Source of the DNA: Streptomyces sp. RKAG293
GTDB taxonomy: Bacteria; Actinomycetota; Actinomycetes; Streptomycetales; Streptomycetaceae
Reading direction: 5' to 3'
Length of the DNA stretch: 64,000 nt
Assembly: GCF_023701745.1 (NCBI RefSeq)
Contig: NZ_JAJOZB010000001.1
Location: 5,927,501 to 5,991,500, forward strand
Positions 45,158 to 53,634 of the stretch are shown here, piece by piece. Positions within the stretch are counted from its first letter, which is position 1; every line of letters begins with the position of its first letter. The position numbers and the translations under genes were made by a program. Under the pieces are notes generated by a model. It saw only the letters and a list, made by a program, of their open reading frames with translations. It searched no databases and was not told where the DNA came from.

Positions 45158-46932
45158 CCAGGCCCGCGACCGGCGGTCCCGCCGCCCTCGCCGAGACGCC
45201 CGCACCGCAGCAGCGTGAGGCTGCGGTGCAGGCGCGCGTCGCCGAACTGGAGGCGCTGCTCGGCGACCCCACCGACCCCGGCAACCCCTGCGGCTACCAG
45301 GCGGTGCTGAACGCCGACCGGGCCGCGGTGCCGTTCAGCCGGGGCGAGGGGCTGCTCGACGACTTCGGGATGAACCGGGAGTTCGTCCCCAGCAGGCTCG
45401 GCGGCCGGCTGGACTCCATCGACACCCTGGTCCGCGTCATGCGCCCGGTCTTCCGCCGGGACGTCGGGCTCGGCATGAGCTACGGGATGATGTCGTACAT
45501 GGCCGCCTCCGACGTCTGGATGGCGGGCAGCGACGAGCAGCAGGAGTGGCTCGCCGGCTCGATGCTGCGCGGCGCGAAGGCGGCCATCGCGCAGCACGAG
45601 ACGGCGCACAGCAACCAGCTGGTCCGCAGCCAGGTCGCGGCGCGGCGGGCGGACGGCGGCGGGTTCCTGCTCAGCGGCGGCAAGCCGGTGATCAACAACC
45701 TGGCCCGGTCGGAAGCCCTGGTGCTGTTCTGCCGCACCGATCCGGCGCCCGGCAGCCGCAGCCACTCGGTGCTGCTGCTGAACCCCGGTGAGCTGCCCGC
45801 GGACCGCTCCAGGATCGTGCCGCACCAGATGCCGGTCGGACTGCGCGGCAACGCCTTCGCCGGGCTGGAGTTCGACGACTGCCCGGTGCCGGAGTCCGCG
45901 CTGCTCGGGCCGGTCGGCAGCGGTATCGAAACGGCGCTGCGGTCCTTCCAGATCAGCCGTACCGTGATCGCCGCGACCGCGCTCGCGGCCGTGGACACCA
46001 GCCTGCGCACGGCGGTCCGCTTCGACCACGAGCACCGCGGCGGCGGCTGGGGCGGCGCCCGTTCCGACTCGCAGCGCACCGACGCCGCCGCGACCGGGGC
46101 CTTCGTCAACCTGCTGCTGTACGACAGCCTGGCGCTCGTCGCGATGCGCGCGATCCATCTGCTGCCGACGCAGACCAGTGTGTACTCGGCGGCGCTGAAG
46201 TACCTGCTGCCGCGGATCCTCACCGAGACGATGTACGACCTGTCGATCGTGCTCGGCGCCGGGTTCTACACCCGCGAAGGCACGCTGGGCATCTTCCAGA
46301 AGCACGTCAGGGACGTGCCGGTGCTCAGCCTCGGGCACGCCGGCTCGGTCGCCTGCCAGGCCACCGTCATCCCGCAGCTGCACCGGCTGGCGCGGCAGTC
46401 CTGGTTCACCGAGGACGACGCGCCCGCCGGGCTGTTCCGGCCGCGCGCCGAACTGCCGCCGCTGCGCACCGAGTCGCTCAGCCTGGCCTGCGGCCGCGAC
46501 AGCCTCAGCGCGTCGCTGCTGTCGGTCGCCGCCGCGATCCCGGGCCGCAGCCCGGTGGAGCGGGCGCTGCGCGGGTTGGCCGGGCAGCTGGTGGAGGAGT
46601 TCCGCGATCTGCGCGACCGGGTCCTGGCCCTGGAGCCCGCGGACCGCACCACCCCGGTGGGCCCTGCCTCGTTCGCCCTGATGGACCGGTACGCGCTGCT
46701 GCTCGCTGCGTCCGCCGTGCTGGGGGTGTGGCGGCACAACCAGGACGGCTCCGACCCGTTCCTGGCCGACCCGGCCTGGGCGGCCGCGGCCCTGCACCGC
46801 ATCGCGCGGCGGCTGGGCGCCAAGGTCCCCGATCTGCCGGGGGAGTGCGAGACCCGGCTCCGGCACGAAGTCCACGTCCGTTTCAGCGCCCAGCGCAGCT
46901 ACGACCTCTACAACACTCCCATTCCCGGCTGA
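45151..46932 (+). CDS. Acyl-CoA/acyl-ACP dehydrogenase-family protein
   Basis: This 593-residue flavoprotein-type dehydrogenase is larger than the usual 380-residue family members because of extra N- and C-terminal helical parts. Family features are a central GLRGNAFAGLEFDDCPVP segment, QISRTVIAATALAAVDTSLRT and LGAGFYTREGTLGIFQKHVRDV, where the Glu in TREG sits in the catalytic-base position. It is coupled to the FAAL gene by overlap and followed by an ACP gene. It is likely to introduce an alpha,beta-double bond into the ACP-bound fatty acyl chain. Substrate length and regiochemistry are inferred only from context. Confidence 0.88.
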   Translation: MVTRPATGGPAALAETPAPQQREAAVQARVAELEALLGDPTDPGNPCGYQAVLNADRAAVPFSRGEGLLDDFGMNREFVPSRLGGRLDSIDTLVRVMRPVFRRDVGLGMSYGMMSYMAASDVWMAGSDEQQEWLAGSMLRGAKAAIAQHETAHSNQLVRSQVAARRADGGGFLLSGGKPVINNLARSEALVLFCRTDPAPGSRSHSVLLLNPGELPADRSRIVPHQMPVGLRGNAFAGLEFDDCPVPESALLGPVGSGIETALRSFQISRTVIAATALAAVDTSLRTAVRFDHEHRGGGWGGARSDSQRTDAAATGAFVNLLLYDSLALVAMRAIHLLPTQTSVYSAALKYLLPRILTETMYDLSIVLGAGFYTREGTLGIFQKHVRDVPVLSLGHAGSVACQATVIPQLHRLARQSWFTEDDAPAGLFRPRAELPPLRTESLSLACGRDSLSASLLSVAAAIPGRSPVERALRGLAGQLVEEFRDLRDRVLALEPADRTTPVGPASFALMDRYALLLAASAVLGVWRHNQDGSDPFLADPAWAAAALHRIARRLGAKVPDLPGECETRLRHEVHVRFSAQRSYDLYNTPIPG

Positions 46933-46970
46933 CGGTTCATGGGCCTGACGCGTACCCAAGGAGTCCAGCG

Positions 46971-47264
46971 ATGACCGCTCCGACGACCCGGCACAGTGCT
47001 GTGCTCGCCGACAACCTGCACCGTGGCTGGTTGCTCGACCGGCTCGCGCTCTACCTCAACCGGCCGGCCGACAGCATCGACCCGACGGTGCCGCTGGCCG
47101 AGTTCGGCATGGACTCGGTGGCCGCGCTGAGCCTGTGCGGCGACCTGGAGGACCAGTTCGGGCTGTACGTGGAGCCCACGCTGCTCTGGGACCACCCGAC
47201 GGTCCAGAGCCTCGTCGGGTACATGGCAGTGGAGATCCCACGGGTCGCGGAGGGCAACCGCTGA
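46971..47264 (+). CDS. Acyl carrier protein (starter carrier)
   Basis: This 97-residue ACP has the phosphopantetheine site in LAEFGMDSVAALSL (Ser of DSV). The adjacent acidic helices are normal, and ATG 46971 has AAGGAG six bases upstream. It sits between the dehydrogenase and the KS-AT gene, and its TGATG overlap with the KS-AT start shows coupling. It probably holds the fatty acyl group loaded by FAAL and receives the dehydrogenase chemistry before condensation. The frame upstream of the ATG is a shadow of the dehydrogenase gene. Confidence 0.93.
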   Translation: MTAPTTRHSAVLADNLHRGWLLDRLALYLNRPADSIDPTVPLAEFGMDSVAALSLCGDLEDQFGLYVEPTLLWDHPTVQSLVGYMAVEIPRVAEGNR

Positions 47265-50155
47265 TGGACTCCATCGCCATCGTCGGGCTCGACTGCGCGT
47301 TCCCCGGAGCGCCGGGCGGCGACGCGTACTGGGACCTGCTGATGCGCGGCGGCGACGCCGTCGGCGACATTCCCGAGCAGCGCTGGAACCCCCGCGACTA
47401 CGCCTCGCGGGAGCCCGGCGGCGTGCACTCGGAGATGACGCGCGGCGGCTTCATCGACGACGCGGACGCCTTCGACAACGACTTCTTCTCGGTGGCGCCG
47501 CGCGAGGCCGCCGCGATGGACCCGCAGCACCGGCTGCTGCTGCAGTGCGCCTGGCGCGCCCTGGAGGACTCCGGGCGGGCCCCGGGCGCGCTGGCCGGCA
47601 CGGACGCCGGTGTCTTCGTCGGGGTGATGGGCGGTGAGTGGGGCCGGCTGCGGATGGGCGACCACACGGAGATCACCCCGCAGCTGGGCGCGGGCAGCAG
47701 CGCGGGGATGACCGCCAACCGGATCTCGTACCACCTGAACCTCACCGGGCCGAGCCTCGCGGTCGACACCGCCTGCTCCTCATCGCTGGTCGCCGTGCAC
47801 CTGGCTGCCAACGCGCTGCTGTCCGGCGAGTGCGACACGGCGCTGGCCGGCGGGGTGAACCTGGTGCTGTCCCCGGCGCTCGGCATCGTCTACACCCAGC
47901 TCGGGCTGGCCTCGTCCGACGGCCGCTGCCGTCCGTTCAGCGCGGACGCCGACGGCATCGCGCGCAGTGACGGCGTCGGCCTGGTCGTGCTGCGCAGGAC
48001 CGCGGACGCGCTCGCCGACGGGCAGCGGATCTACGCGGTGATCCGCGGCACCGCCGTGAACCAGGACGGCCGCAGCAACGGCGTCACCGCCCCCAACCGC
48101 TGGTCGCAGCAGAAGGTCGTCGAGGCCGCGTACCGGCGGGCCGGCGTCACCCCGGAGCAGGTCTCGTTCATCGAGGCGCACGGCACCGGCACGGTGCTGG
48201 GCGACGCCATCGAATGCGCTGCGCTGGGCACGGTGCACGGTGTGGAGCGCGCCGAACCGTGCGCGATCGGCTCCGTGAAGGGCAACCTCGGGCACACCGA
48301 GGGCGCGGCCGGCATCGCGGGGCTGATCAAGGCGGCGCTGGCGCTGCACCACCGGATCGTGCCGGCCAGCCGCTTCGCGGACCGCGAGAACCCGCAGCTG
48401 CGGCTCGCGGAGCGCGGGCTGCGGCTGCTGAAGTCGCCGCTGCGGCTGCCGCCCGGCGAGGCCGTGGCCGGGGTGAGCAGCTTCGGGATGGGCGGCACCA
48501 ACGCGCACGCGGTGCTCGCCACCGCGCCCCGGACCAGGAACAAGGCCGCCGAGTCCGCCGTCCGGCGGGACACGGCCGGCGGCGCGGCCGGTGTCTTCAC
48601 CCTCACCGGCGACACCCCGGAGGCGCTGCGCCGCAATCTCGCGGACCAGGCGGAGGCCGTCGCGAAGCGGCCGCGCGGCGAGGCGGCGGCGCTGTGCTGG
48701 AACAGCAACCGGATCAAGACCGGGCTGCCGTTCCGCTTCGCCCTCACCGCCCGCGACACCGCGGAACTCGCCGCGGGGCTGCGGCAGGCCGCCGGGCAGG
48801 ACCAGCCGGCCGGGGTCGCGCACCGGCCGTGGAGCCGTCCCGTGGTGGCGTTCCTCTTCACCGGCCAGGGCAGCCAGTTCCCGGCCATGACCGCCGGGCT
48901 CCACCGTGACTCCGCCGTGTACCGGCACTTTCTCGACGAGGCCGACGCGGCTCTCGCCCCGCACACCGGAGGCTCCGTCCGCGATCTGATCCTGGGTGGT
49001 GAGCAGCGCATTCACGAGACCGGCAACGCGCAGCCCGCCCTGTTCGCGGTCGGCTACGCCCTGGCCCGTACCCTCACCGAACTCGGCGTCCGGCCCGCCG
49101 CCGTGCTCGGCCACAGCATCGGCGAGTACCCGGCGGCGGTGCTCGCCGGGGTGCTGAGCCTGGACGAGGCGGCCCGGCTGGTGGCCGTCCGCGGCGCGCT
49201 GATGCAGGAACTGCCCGCGGGCGGCGGCATGCTGGCGGTCAACGCGAGCCCCGCCGAGCTGCGGAGCCTGCTCGACGACGAGCCTCAGGTCGGCCTCGGC
49301 GCGGTCAACGGGCCCGCCGACGTGGTGCTGTCCGGCGCCGTGCGGGCGCTGGAGCGGATCGCGGAGATCCTGCGCTCGCGGGGGGTGCGGACCCGGGCCG
49401 TACCGGTCTCGCACGCCTTCCACTCGCCGCTGATGGCCCCGGCGCTGACCCGGTTCGCGGAGACGGCCGGCACCGTCGCCGCCGCGCCGCCGCAGGTGCC
49501 GCTGGCCTCCACCCGTTACGGCCGGATGCTGCGTGACGAGCCGATGGACGGTGCGTACTGGACCGGCCAGGCGGCCGAGCCGGTGCTGTTCTCGTCCGCG
49601 CTGGGCGCGCTCAACGAGGCGCTGGCCCCCACGCATCTGATCGAGATCGGCCCCAAGCCGCAGCTGCTGCCGCTGGCGGGACGGGCCGGGCTGCGCGGGG
49701 ACATCGGGTTCCTGCACCTGGCGCCGGGCGCCGAGGCGTCCGGCCGGGACCTGGCCGAGCTGGTCGCCGCGCTCTACCGGGCCGGGCTGGACCCGGAGTG
49801 GGACGCGCTCTACGCACCGCGGCAGCGCACGGCCGAACGGCTGCGGCCCTATGTGTTCTCCGACCGGCACCGCTTCTGGAACCGGCCGGCCGAGCCGTCG
49901 GAGAAGACCACCAGGAGCGATCGGACCCCCGTACGCCGGGTGGAGCCCGCGCTCGCGCTGGGCCCCCGGCCGCGCTCCCGACCGAGTTCGCCGAGCCCGC
50001 GGACACCCCGCCCGCCCGGCTGGACGCGCTGTCGCAGGAACGGGACCCGGTGCTGGCCGCCGTCGTCGAGGCGGTCGCGGAGGTCGGCGGCTATCCGCTG
50101 GAGCAGGTGGTGGCCGCGGCACGCTTCTACGAGGACCTGGGATTCGACTCGGTGA
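47264..50155 (+). CDS. Type I polyketide synthase KS-AT (frame lost before its ACP)
   Basis: This reads as 963 residues, of which about 890 are sound. The ketosynthase has the active-site Cys171 (DTACSSSL), His306 (EAHGTGT) and His344 (GNLGHTEG). The acyltransferase has Ser618 (GHSIGEY) and HAFHSPLM, which points to malonyl-CoA. After a linker near residue 895 the frame turns into Arg/Ser-rich sequence, while a good ACP appears in the next frame (49978-50298). One base appears to be missing near the C-runs at 49926-49930 or 49963-49967, through an assembly error, a mutation or programmed frameshifting. No KR, DH or ER domain is present, so one round would give a beta-ketoacyl chain. Coupled to the upstream ACP gene by TGATG. 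Confidence 0.88.
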   Translation: MDSIAIVGLDCAFPGAPGGDAYWDLLMRGGDAVGDIPEQRWNPRDYASREPGGVHSEMTRGGFIDDADAFDNDFFSVAPREAAAMDPQHRLLLQCAWRALEDSGRAPGALAGTDAGVFVGVMGGEWGRLRMGDHTEITPQLGAGSSAGMTANRISYHLNLTGPSLAVDTACSSSLVAVHLAANALLSGECDTALAGGVNLVLSPALGIVYTQLGLASSDGRCRPFSADADGIARSDGVGLVVLRRTADALADGQRIYAVIRGTAVNQDGRSNGVTAPNRWSQQKVVEAAYRRAGVTPEQVSFIEAHGTGTVLGDAIECAALGTVHGVERAEPCAIGSVKGNLGHTEGAAGIAGLIKAALALHHRIVPASRFADRENPQLRLAERGLRLLKSPLRLPPGEAVAGVSSFGMGGTNAHAVLATAPRTRNKAAESAVRRDTAGGAAGVFTLTGDTPEALRRNLADQAEAVAKRPRGEAAALCWNSNRIKTGLPFRFALTARDTAELAAGLRQAAGQDQPAGVAHRPWSRPVVAFLFTGQGSQFPAMTAGLHRDSAVYRHFLDEADAALAPHTGGSVRDLILGGEQRIHETGNAQPALFAVGYALARTLTELGVRPAAVLGHSIGEYPAAVLAGVLSLDEAARLVAVRGALMQELPAGGGMLAVNASPAELRSLLDDEPQVGLGAVNGPADVVLSGAVRALERIAEILRSRGVRTRAVPVSHAFHSPLMAPALTRFAETAGTVAAAPPQVPLASTRYGRMLRDEPMDGAYWTGQAAEPVLFSSALGALNEALAPTHLIEIGPKPQLLPLAGRAGLRGDIGFLHLAPGAEASGRDLAELVAALYRAGLDPEWDALYAPRQRTAERLRPYVFSDRHRFWNRPAEPSEKTTRSDRTPVRRVEPALALGPRPRSRPSSPSPRTPRPPGWTRCRRNGTRCWPPSSRRSRRSAAIRWSRWWPRHASTRTWDSTR

Positions 50156-50298
50156 TGATCATGCAGCTCAAGGACCGGATCGAGGCGCGGCTGTCGAGCG
50201 CCGGCGAGATCTCCGTCCAGCAACTCCTGCCCGCGCTGCGGTCCGTGGGCTCGCTGGCGGAGTTCCTGACCGAGTGCGTCAGCGTGCGTACGCCATGA
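49978..50298 (+). CDS. ACP domain of the KS-AT protein, in a different reading frame
   Basis: A complete carrier domain is readable in frame 1, ending at 50298: DPVLAAVVEAVAEVGG, then FYEDLGFDSVMIMQLKDRI with the pantetheine Ser in DSV. It carries on naturally from the KS-AT linker if one base is restored near 49963. Translation could also restart at GTG 50050, where AGGA lies ten bases upstream, giving a free ACP that lacks part of helix 1. The 3' end overlaps the KASIII start as ATGA, as expected for an intact operon gene. Whether this is a fused domain (frame error) or a separate protein needs raw reads. Confidence 0.75.
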   Translation, partial: PTEFAEPADTPPARLDALSQERDPVLAAVVEAVAEVGGYPLEQVVAAARFYEDLGFDSVMIMQLKDRIEARLSSAGEISVQQLLPALRSVGSLAEFLTECVSVRTP

Positions 50299-51314
50299 CC
50301 GGGACGACGGCGTACCTCGCCTCCACCGGTACAGCGCTGCCCGGAACGCCGGTGGACAACAGCACCCTGGGGAAGCTGCTCAGCGTGAGCGAGGAGTGGA
50401 TCGACATCTTCGTCGGCACCAGGACCCGGCACTTCGCCTGGGACCTGGCGACCGGCGAGGTCCACCAGAGCCTCACCGACCTGTGCGCGGAGGCCGGGGA
50501 CCTGGCCATCGCCGGTGCCGGTCTCGACCCCTCCGACATCGAGTTCCTCGTCCTCGCCACCGCGACCCCCGACACCCTGCTGCCGACCACCGCCGCCCGG
50601 GTCGCCGACCGGCTCGGGCTCAACTACCTGCCCGCGTACCAGCTCCAGGCCGGCTGCTCCGGCGCGGTGCAGGCCATCGACCTGGGACGTTCGCTGATCG
50701 CGGGCGGCAGCGGCGCGGGGCTGGTGATCGGCGGGGACGTCACCAACCGCCATCTCGACCTGCGCCGTGACCTGAGCCGGATGCCCACCGAGGAGCTGGT
50801 GAACTACGTGCTGTTCGGGGACGGCGCGGGCGCCGCCGTCCTCACCGCGGAGCCGGCCGGTGAACGGGTCGCGCTGCGCGGGGTGCTCAACCGCTTCGCC
50901 GGGCTCGGCCGGCCGCCCGGCCAGATCATCGACTGGTACGGGATCACCGACCGGCACACCGAACGCCAGATGATCTCCGAGGACTACAAGGAGATCGAGG
51001 AGAGCGTCCCCGTCATGGCCGTGGAGATCCTCTGGGACCTCCTGGGCCTGCTGGACTGGGGCGTCGGCGACCTCGACTTCCTGCTGCCGCCGCAGCTGTC
51101 CACCCGGATGACCCAGCGCATCGTGGAGCACCTGGCGGTGCCGGGCGCCCGCGAGATCAGCTGTGTCTCCGACACCGGCAACACCGGCAACGCCCTGCCC
51201 TTCCAGCAGATCGAACGACTGCTGCCCGAACTGCGGGTCGGCCAGCGGGCGCTCGCCATCGCGGTGGAGTCCAGCAAGTGGATCAAGACCGGGCTCGCTC
51301 TGGAGAAGGTCTGA
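50295..51314 (+). CDS. FabH-like ketoacyl synthase III lacking the canonical His
   Basis: This 339-residue thiolase-fold KASIII has the nucleophile Cys121 (LQAGCSGAVQA) and a conserved Asn296 (DTGNTGNALP). The His normally found in the VPHQ-type motif is absent: the motif reads FLLPPQLSTRM, with Pro266 in its place. FabH uses that His to decarboxylate malonyl-ACP, so this enzyme probably does not decarboxylate. In tetronate pathways the FabH-like enzyme works with an FkbH homologue and ACP, exactly the next two genes here. It may join a beta-ketoacyl chain to glyceryl-ACP to close a tetronate ring. The start overlaps the ACP-domain stop (ATGA). Confidence 0.88.
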   Translation: MTGTTAYLASTGTALPGTPVDNSTLGKLLSVSEEWIDIFVGTRTRHFAWDLATGEVHQSLTDLCAEAGDLAIAGAGLDPSDIEFLVLATATPDTLLPTTAARVADRLGLNYLPAYQLQAGCSGAVQAIDLGRSLIAGGSGAGLVIGGDVTNRHLDLRRDLSRMPTEELVNYVLFGDGAGAAVLTAEPAGERVALRGVLNRFAGLGRPPGQIIDWYGITDRHTERQMISEDYKEIEESVPVMAVEILWDLLGLLDWGVGDLDFLLPPQLSTRMTQRIVEHLAVPGAREISCVSDTGNTGNALPFQQIERLLPELRVGQRALAIAVESSKWIKTGLALEKV

Positions 51315-51343
51315 GAAGGTCGGAGAAGGACGGATTGCGTTAC

Positions 51344-53320
51344 ATGACAACAGGACTGGAACGGCTGCGCGAGCTCAAGGCACTCGGGCGGCTGGAGGCG
51401 GAGTACGACCGGGTCGCCCCGCTGCTCGCGGAGCTCACCGACGACCCCGGCACGTCCGCGGCCGCCGATCTGCCGCGGGCCGGCCGGCTACTGGCCGGCC
51501 TCGACCGCGCCGCCGTCCTGGCCGCCCATCCGGGCACCCCTGTCGTCACCGTCGCCGTCACCGGCCAGTCCACCGTGGCCCAGCTCGTCGACCCGCTCAC
51601 CGCGGAACTGGCCCGGCACGGGCTGCTGCTGCGGCCCGTGCTCGGCGACCACGGCGCCTACCTGCACGATCTGACCTCCGAGCAGGGGCTCTTCCACGGT
51701 CTGGAGGCCGACCTCTCGCTGTGCCTGCTCGACGCCGAGACCGTCTTCTCCGAGGTGCCGCTGCCCTGGGACGTCGCCGCACTGTCCCGCGCCGCCGACG
51801 ACGTACTGGAGCGGCTCACCGGCCTGGCCGCCGAGCACGCCCGGCTCGCCGGGACGGCGGACGGGACCGGCGGCACGCTGGTGCTCAACACCCTGCCGCT
51901 GCTGCGCCGCCACACCCATCAGCTCGTCGACCACCGCTCACGGGCCCAACTCGGCGTGGTGTGGCGGGAGTTCAACGCCGCGCTGCTGCGGCTGACCGAG
52001 CGCTTCCCCGGCCTGGCCGTCATCGACCTCGACCCGCTGATCGCCGAGACCGGCCCCGTCTCGGATCCCCGGCTGGCCGGCTACGCCAAGGCCCAGTACA
52101 CCGCGCCGCTGCTCGCCGCCTACGCCCGCGAGGCCGCGCACCTCGCCAGGTCGCTGCGCGGGATGACGAAGAAGTGCCTGGTGCTCGACCTGGACGACAC
52201 GCTCTGGGACGGCATCCTGGGCGACGCGGGGGCGGACGGGATCGCGGCGGCGGGCACGCTGCGCGGAGAGGCGTTCGGGGCGTTCCAGCGGACCGTCAAG
52301 CAGCTCGGCTCGCAGGGCGTGCTGCTCGCGGTGAGCAGCAAGAACGATGCGGAGCCGGTGCTCGCCGTGCTCCGCGACCACCCCGACATGGTGCTGCGCG
52401 AGACGGACTTCGTGCAGGTCAATGCCAACTGGCAGCCCAAGGACGGCAATGTCGCCGACATCGCCGACCGGCTCGGCATCGGCCTCGACTCCCTCGTCCT
52501 CGCCGACGACTCGCCGGCCGAACGCGCCCAGGTGCGGCACGGCGCCCCGCAGGTCTCCGTCGTCCCGCTCGACGACGAACCCGCGCTGCATGTGACGCGG
52601 CTGCTGGCGGACGGCTGGTTCGACACGCCCCGGCTGACGGACGAGGACCGGGCCAGGACCGGGCAGTACCGGGTGGAGCGCGAGCGCCGGGAGCTGCGCG
52701 AGGGTAGCGGCTCGCACGCGGACTTCCTGCGCGAGCTCAAGGTGGGTGTGCAGCTGAGCGCGCCCCTGCCGCACGAGTTCGCCCGGCTCGCCCAGCTCAC
52801 CCAGCGCACCAACCAGTTCAACCTCACCGGACTGCGGCTGGCGCAGGCGGACCTGGAGGCACGGGCCGCCGATCCGCGGCAACTGGTGCTCGCGGCGCGG
52901 GCGACCGACCGTTTCGGCGACAACGGGCTCGTCGGGGCGGTACTCGGCCATCGCGCGGCCGACGGACTTCATCTGGACAACATCTGGTTGAGCTGCCGCG
53001 TTCTGGCAAGGGGCATCGAGCAGGGCTGCGTCGCCGTCCTGCTGGAGCGGGCGCGGGACGCCGGGCTCACCGCGGTGCACGCGCGGTACCGGCCGACCGC
53101 GAAGAACCACCGGGTGCGGGACTTCTATCCCTCGCTCGGCTTCGAGGAGGTGTTCGAGGAGTTGGGGGAGGACGGCAACGGCGGCGGTGTACTGCTGCGT
53201 CATGACCTGCGTACGGTCCCGCCGGTGCCGGACCACCTCACGATCGACGCACGGCTCGAACGACTCGACGAGCACGACCCGAACGATGGACACGACGGAC
53301 CGGGAGGGGACCGCCGATGA
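51344..53320 (+). CDS. FkbH-like glyceryl-ACP synthase
   Basis: This 658-residue protein has an N-terminal SGNH-like segment (about 1-270) and a HAD-type phosphatase/transferase domain with CLVLDLDDTLWDGILGD and LLAVSSKNDAEPV. A C-terminal GNAT-like acyltransferase domain ends the FkbH fold (RTNQFNLTGLRL ... FYPSLGFEEVFEEL). FkbH homologues convert 1,3-bisphosphoglycerate into glyceryl-S-ACP, feeding either methoxymalonyl units or tetronates. No methyltransferase or dehydrogenase for methoxymalonate is nearby, which favours tetronate. ATG 51344 is annotated, but TTG 51335 sits four bases after GGAGAAGGA and is a serious alternative. The 3' end overlaps the ACP gene (ATGA). Confidence 0.92.
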   Translation: MTTGLERLRELKALGRLEAEYDRVAPLLAELTDDPGTSAAADLPRAGRLLAGLDRAAVLAAHPGTPVVTVAVTGQSTVAQLVDPLTAELARHGLLLRPVLGDHGAYLHDLTSEQGLFHGLEADLSLCLLDAETVFSEVPLPWDVAALSRAADDVLERLTGLAAEHARLAGTADGTGGTLVLNTLPLLRRHTHQLVDHRSRAQLGVVWREFNAALLRLTERFPGLAVIDLDPLIAETGPVSDPRLAGYAKAQYTAPLLAAYAREAAHLARSLRGMTKKCLVLDLDDTLWDGILGDAGADGIAAAGTLRGEAFGAFQRTVKQLGSQGVLLAVSSKNDAEPVLAVLRDHPDMVLRETDFVQVNANWQPKDGNVADIADRLGIGLDSLVLADDSPAERAQVRHGAPQVSVVPLDDEPALHVTRLLADGWFDTPRLTDEDRARTGQYRVERERRELREGSGSHADFLRELKVGVQLSAPLPHEFARLAQLTQRTNQFNLTGLRLAQADLEARAADPRQLVLAARATDRFGDNGLVGAVLGHRAADGLHLDNIWLSCRVLARGIEQGCVAVLLERARDAGLTAVHARYRPTAKNHRVRDFYPSLGFEEVFEELGEDGNGGGVLLRHDLRTVPPVPDHLTIDARLERLDEHDPNDGHDGPGGDRR

Positions 53321-53571
53321 GCGGCATCGATGACCTGGGCGGCTTTCTGCGGCTGCTGCGCACCGAACTGGGCCTGGAGCTGTCGGACCGGGACGCGTAC
53401 ACCGACCTCGCGGACGTTGAGGGCTGGGACTCGCTGCACCTGCTCCGGCTGGTGTCGCTGCTGGAGGACGAGACCGGGCGCCGGATCCCGGTCCGGCAGG
53501 TCCTGGAGGCCCGCACCTTCCAGCAGATCCACTCGCTGGTGGCCGGCGGCGCGAGAGCCGCCGCGCCGTGA
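53317..53571 (+). CDS. Acyl carrier protein for the glyceryl unit
   Basis: This 84-residue ACP starts with ATGA overlap to FkbH. The phosphopantetheine Ser is in VEGWDSLHLLRL, and the W-D-S form resembles the glyceryl/hydroxymalonyl ACPs paired with FkbH homologues. It is a separate carrier from the one next to FAAL, as the pathway model requires. It is followed by 63 bases and the PPTase gene. Confidence 0.9.
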   Translation: MSGIDDLGGFLRLLRTELGLELSDRDAYTDLADVEGWDSLHLLRLVSLLEDETGRRIPVRQVLEARTFQQIHSLVAGGARAAAP

Positions 53572-53634
53572 GACCCGCGCCACCGCGCACCTGGAACACC
53601 CACCGCTGTTGAACCACCGTCTGGAGGAGCAAGG

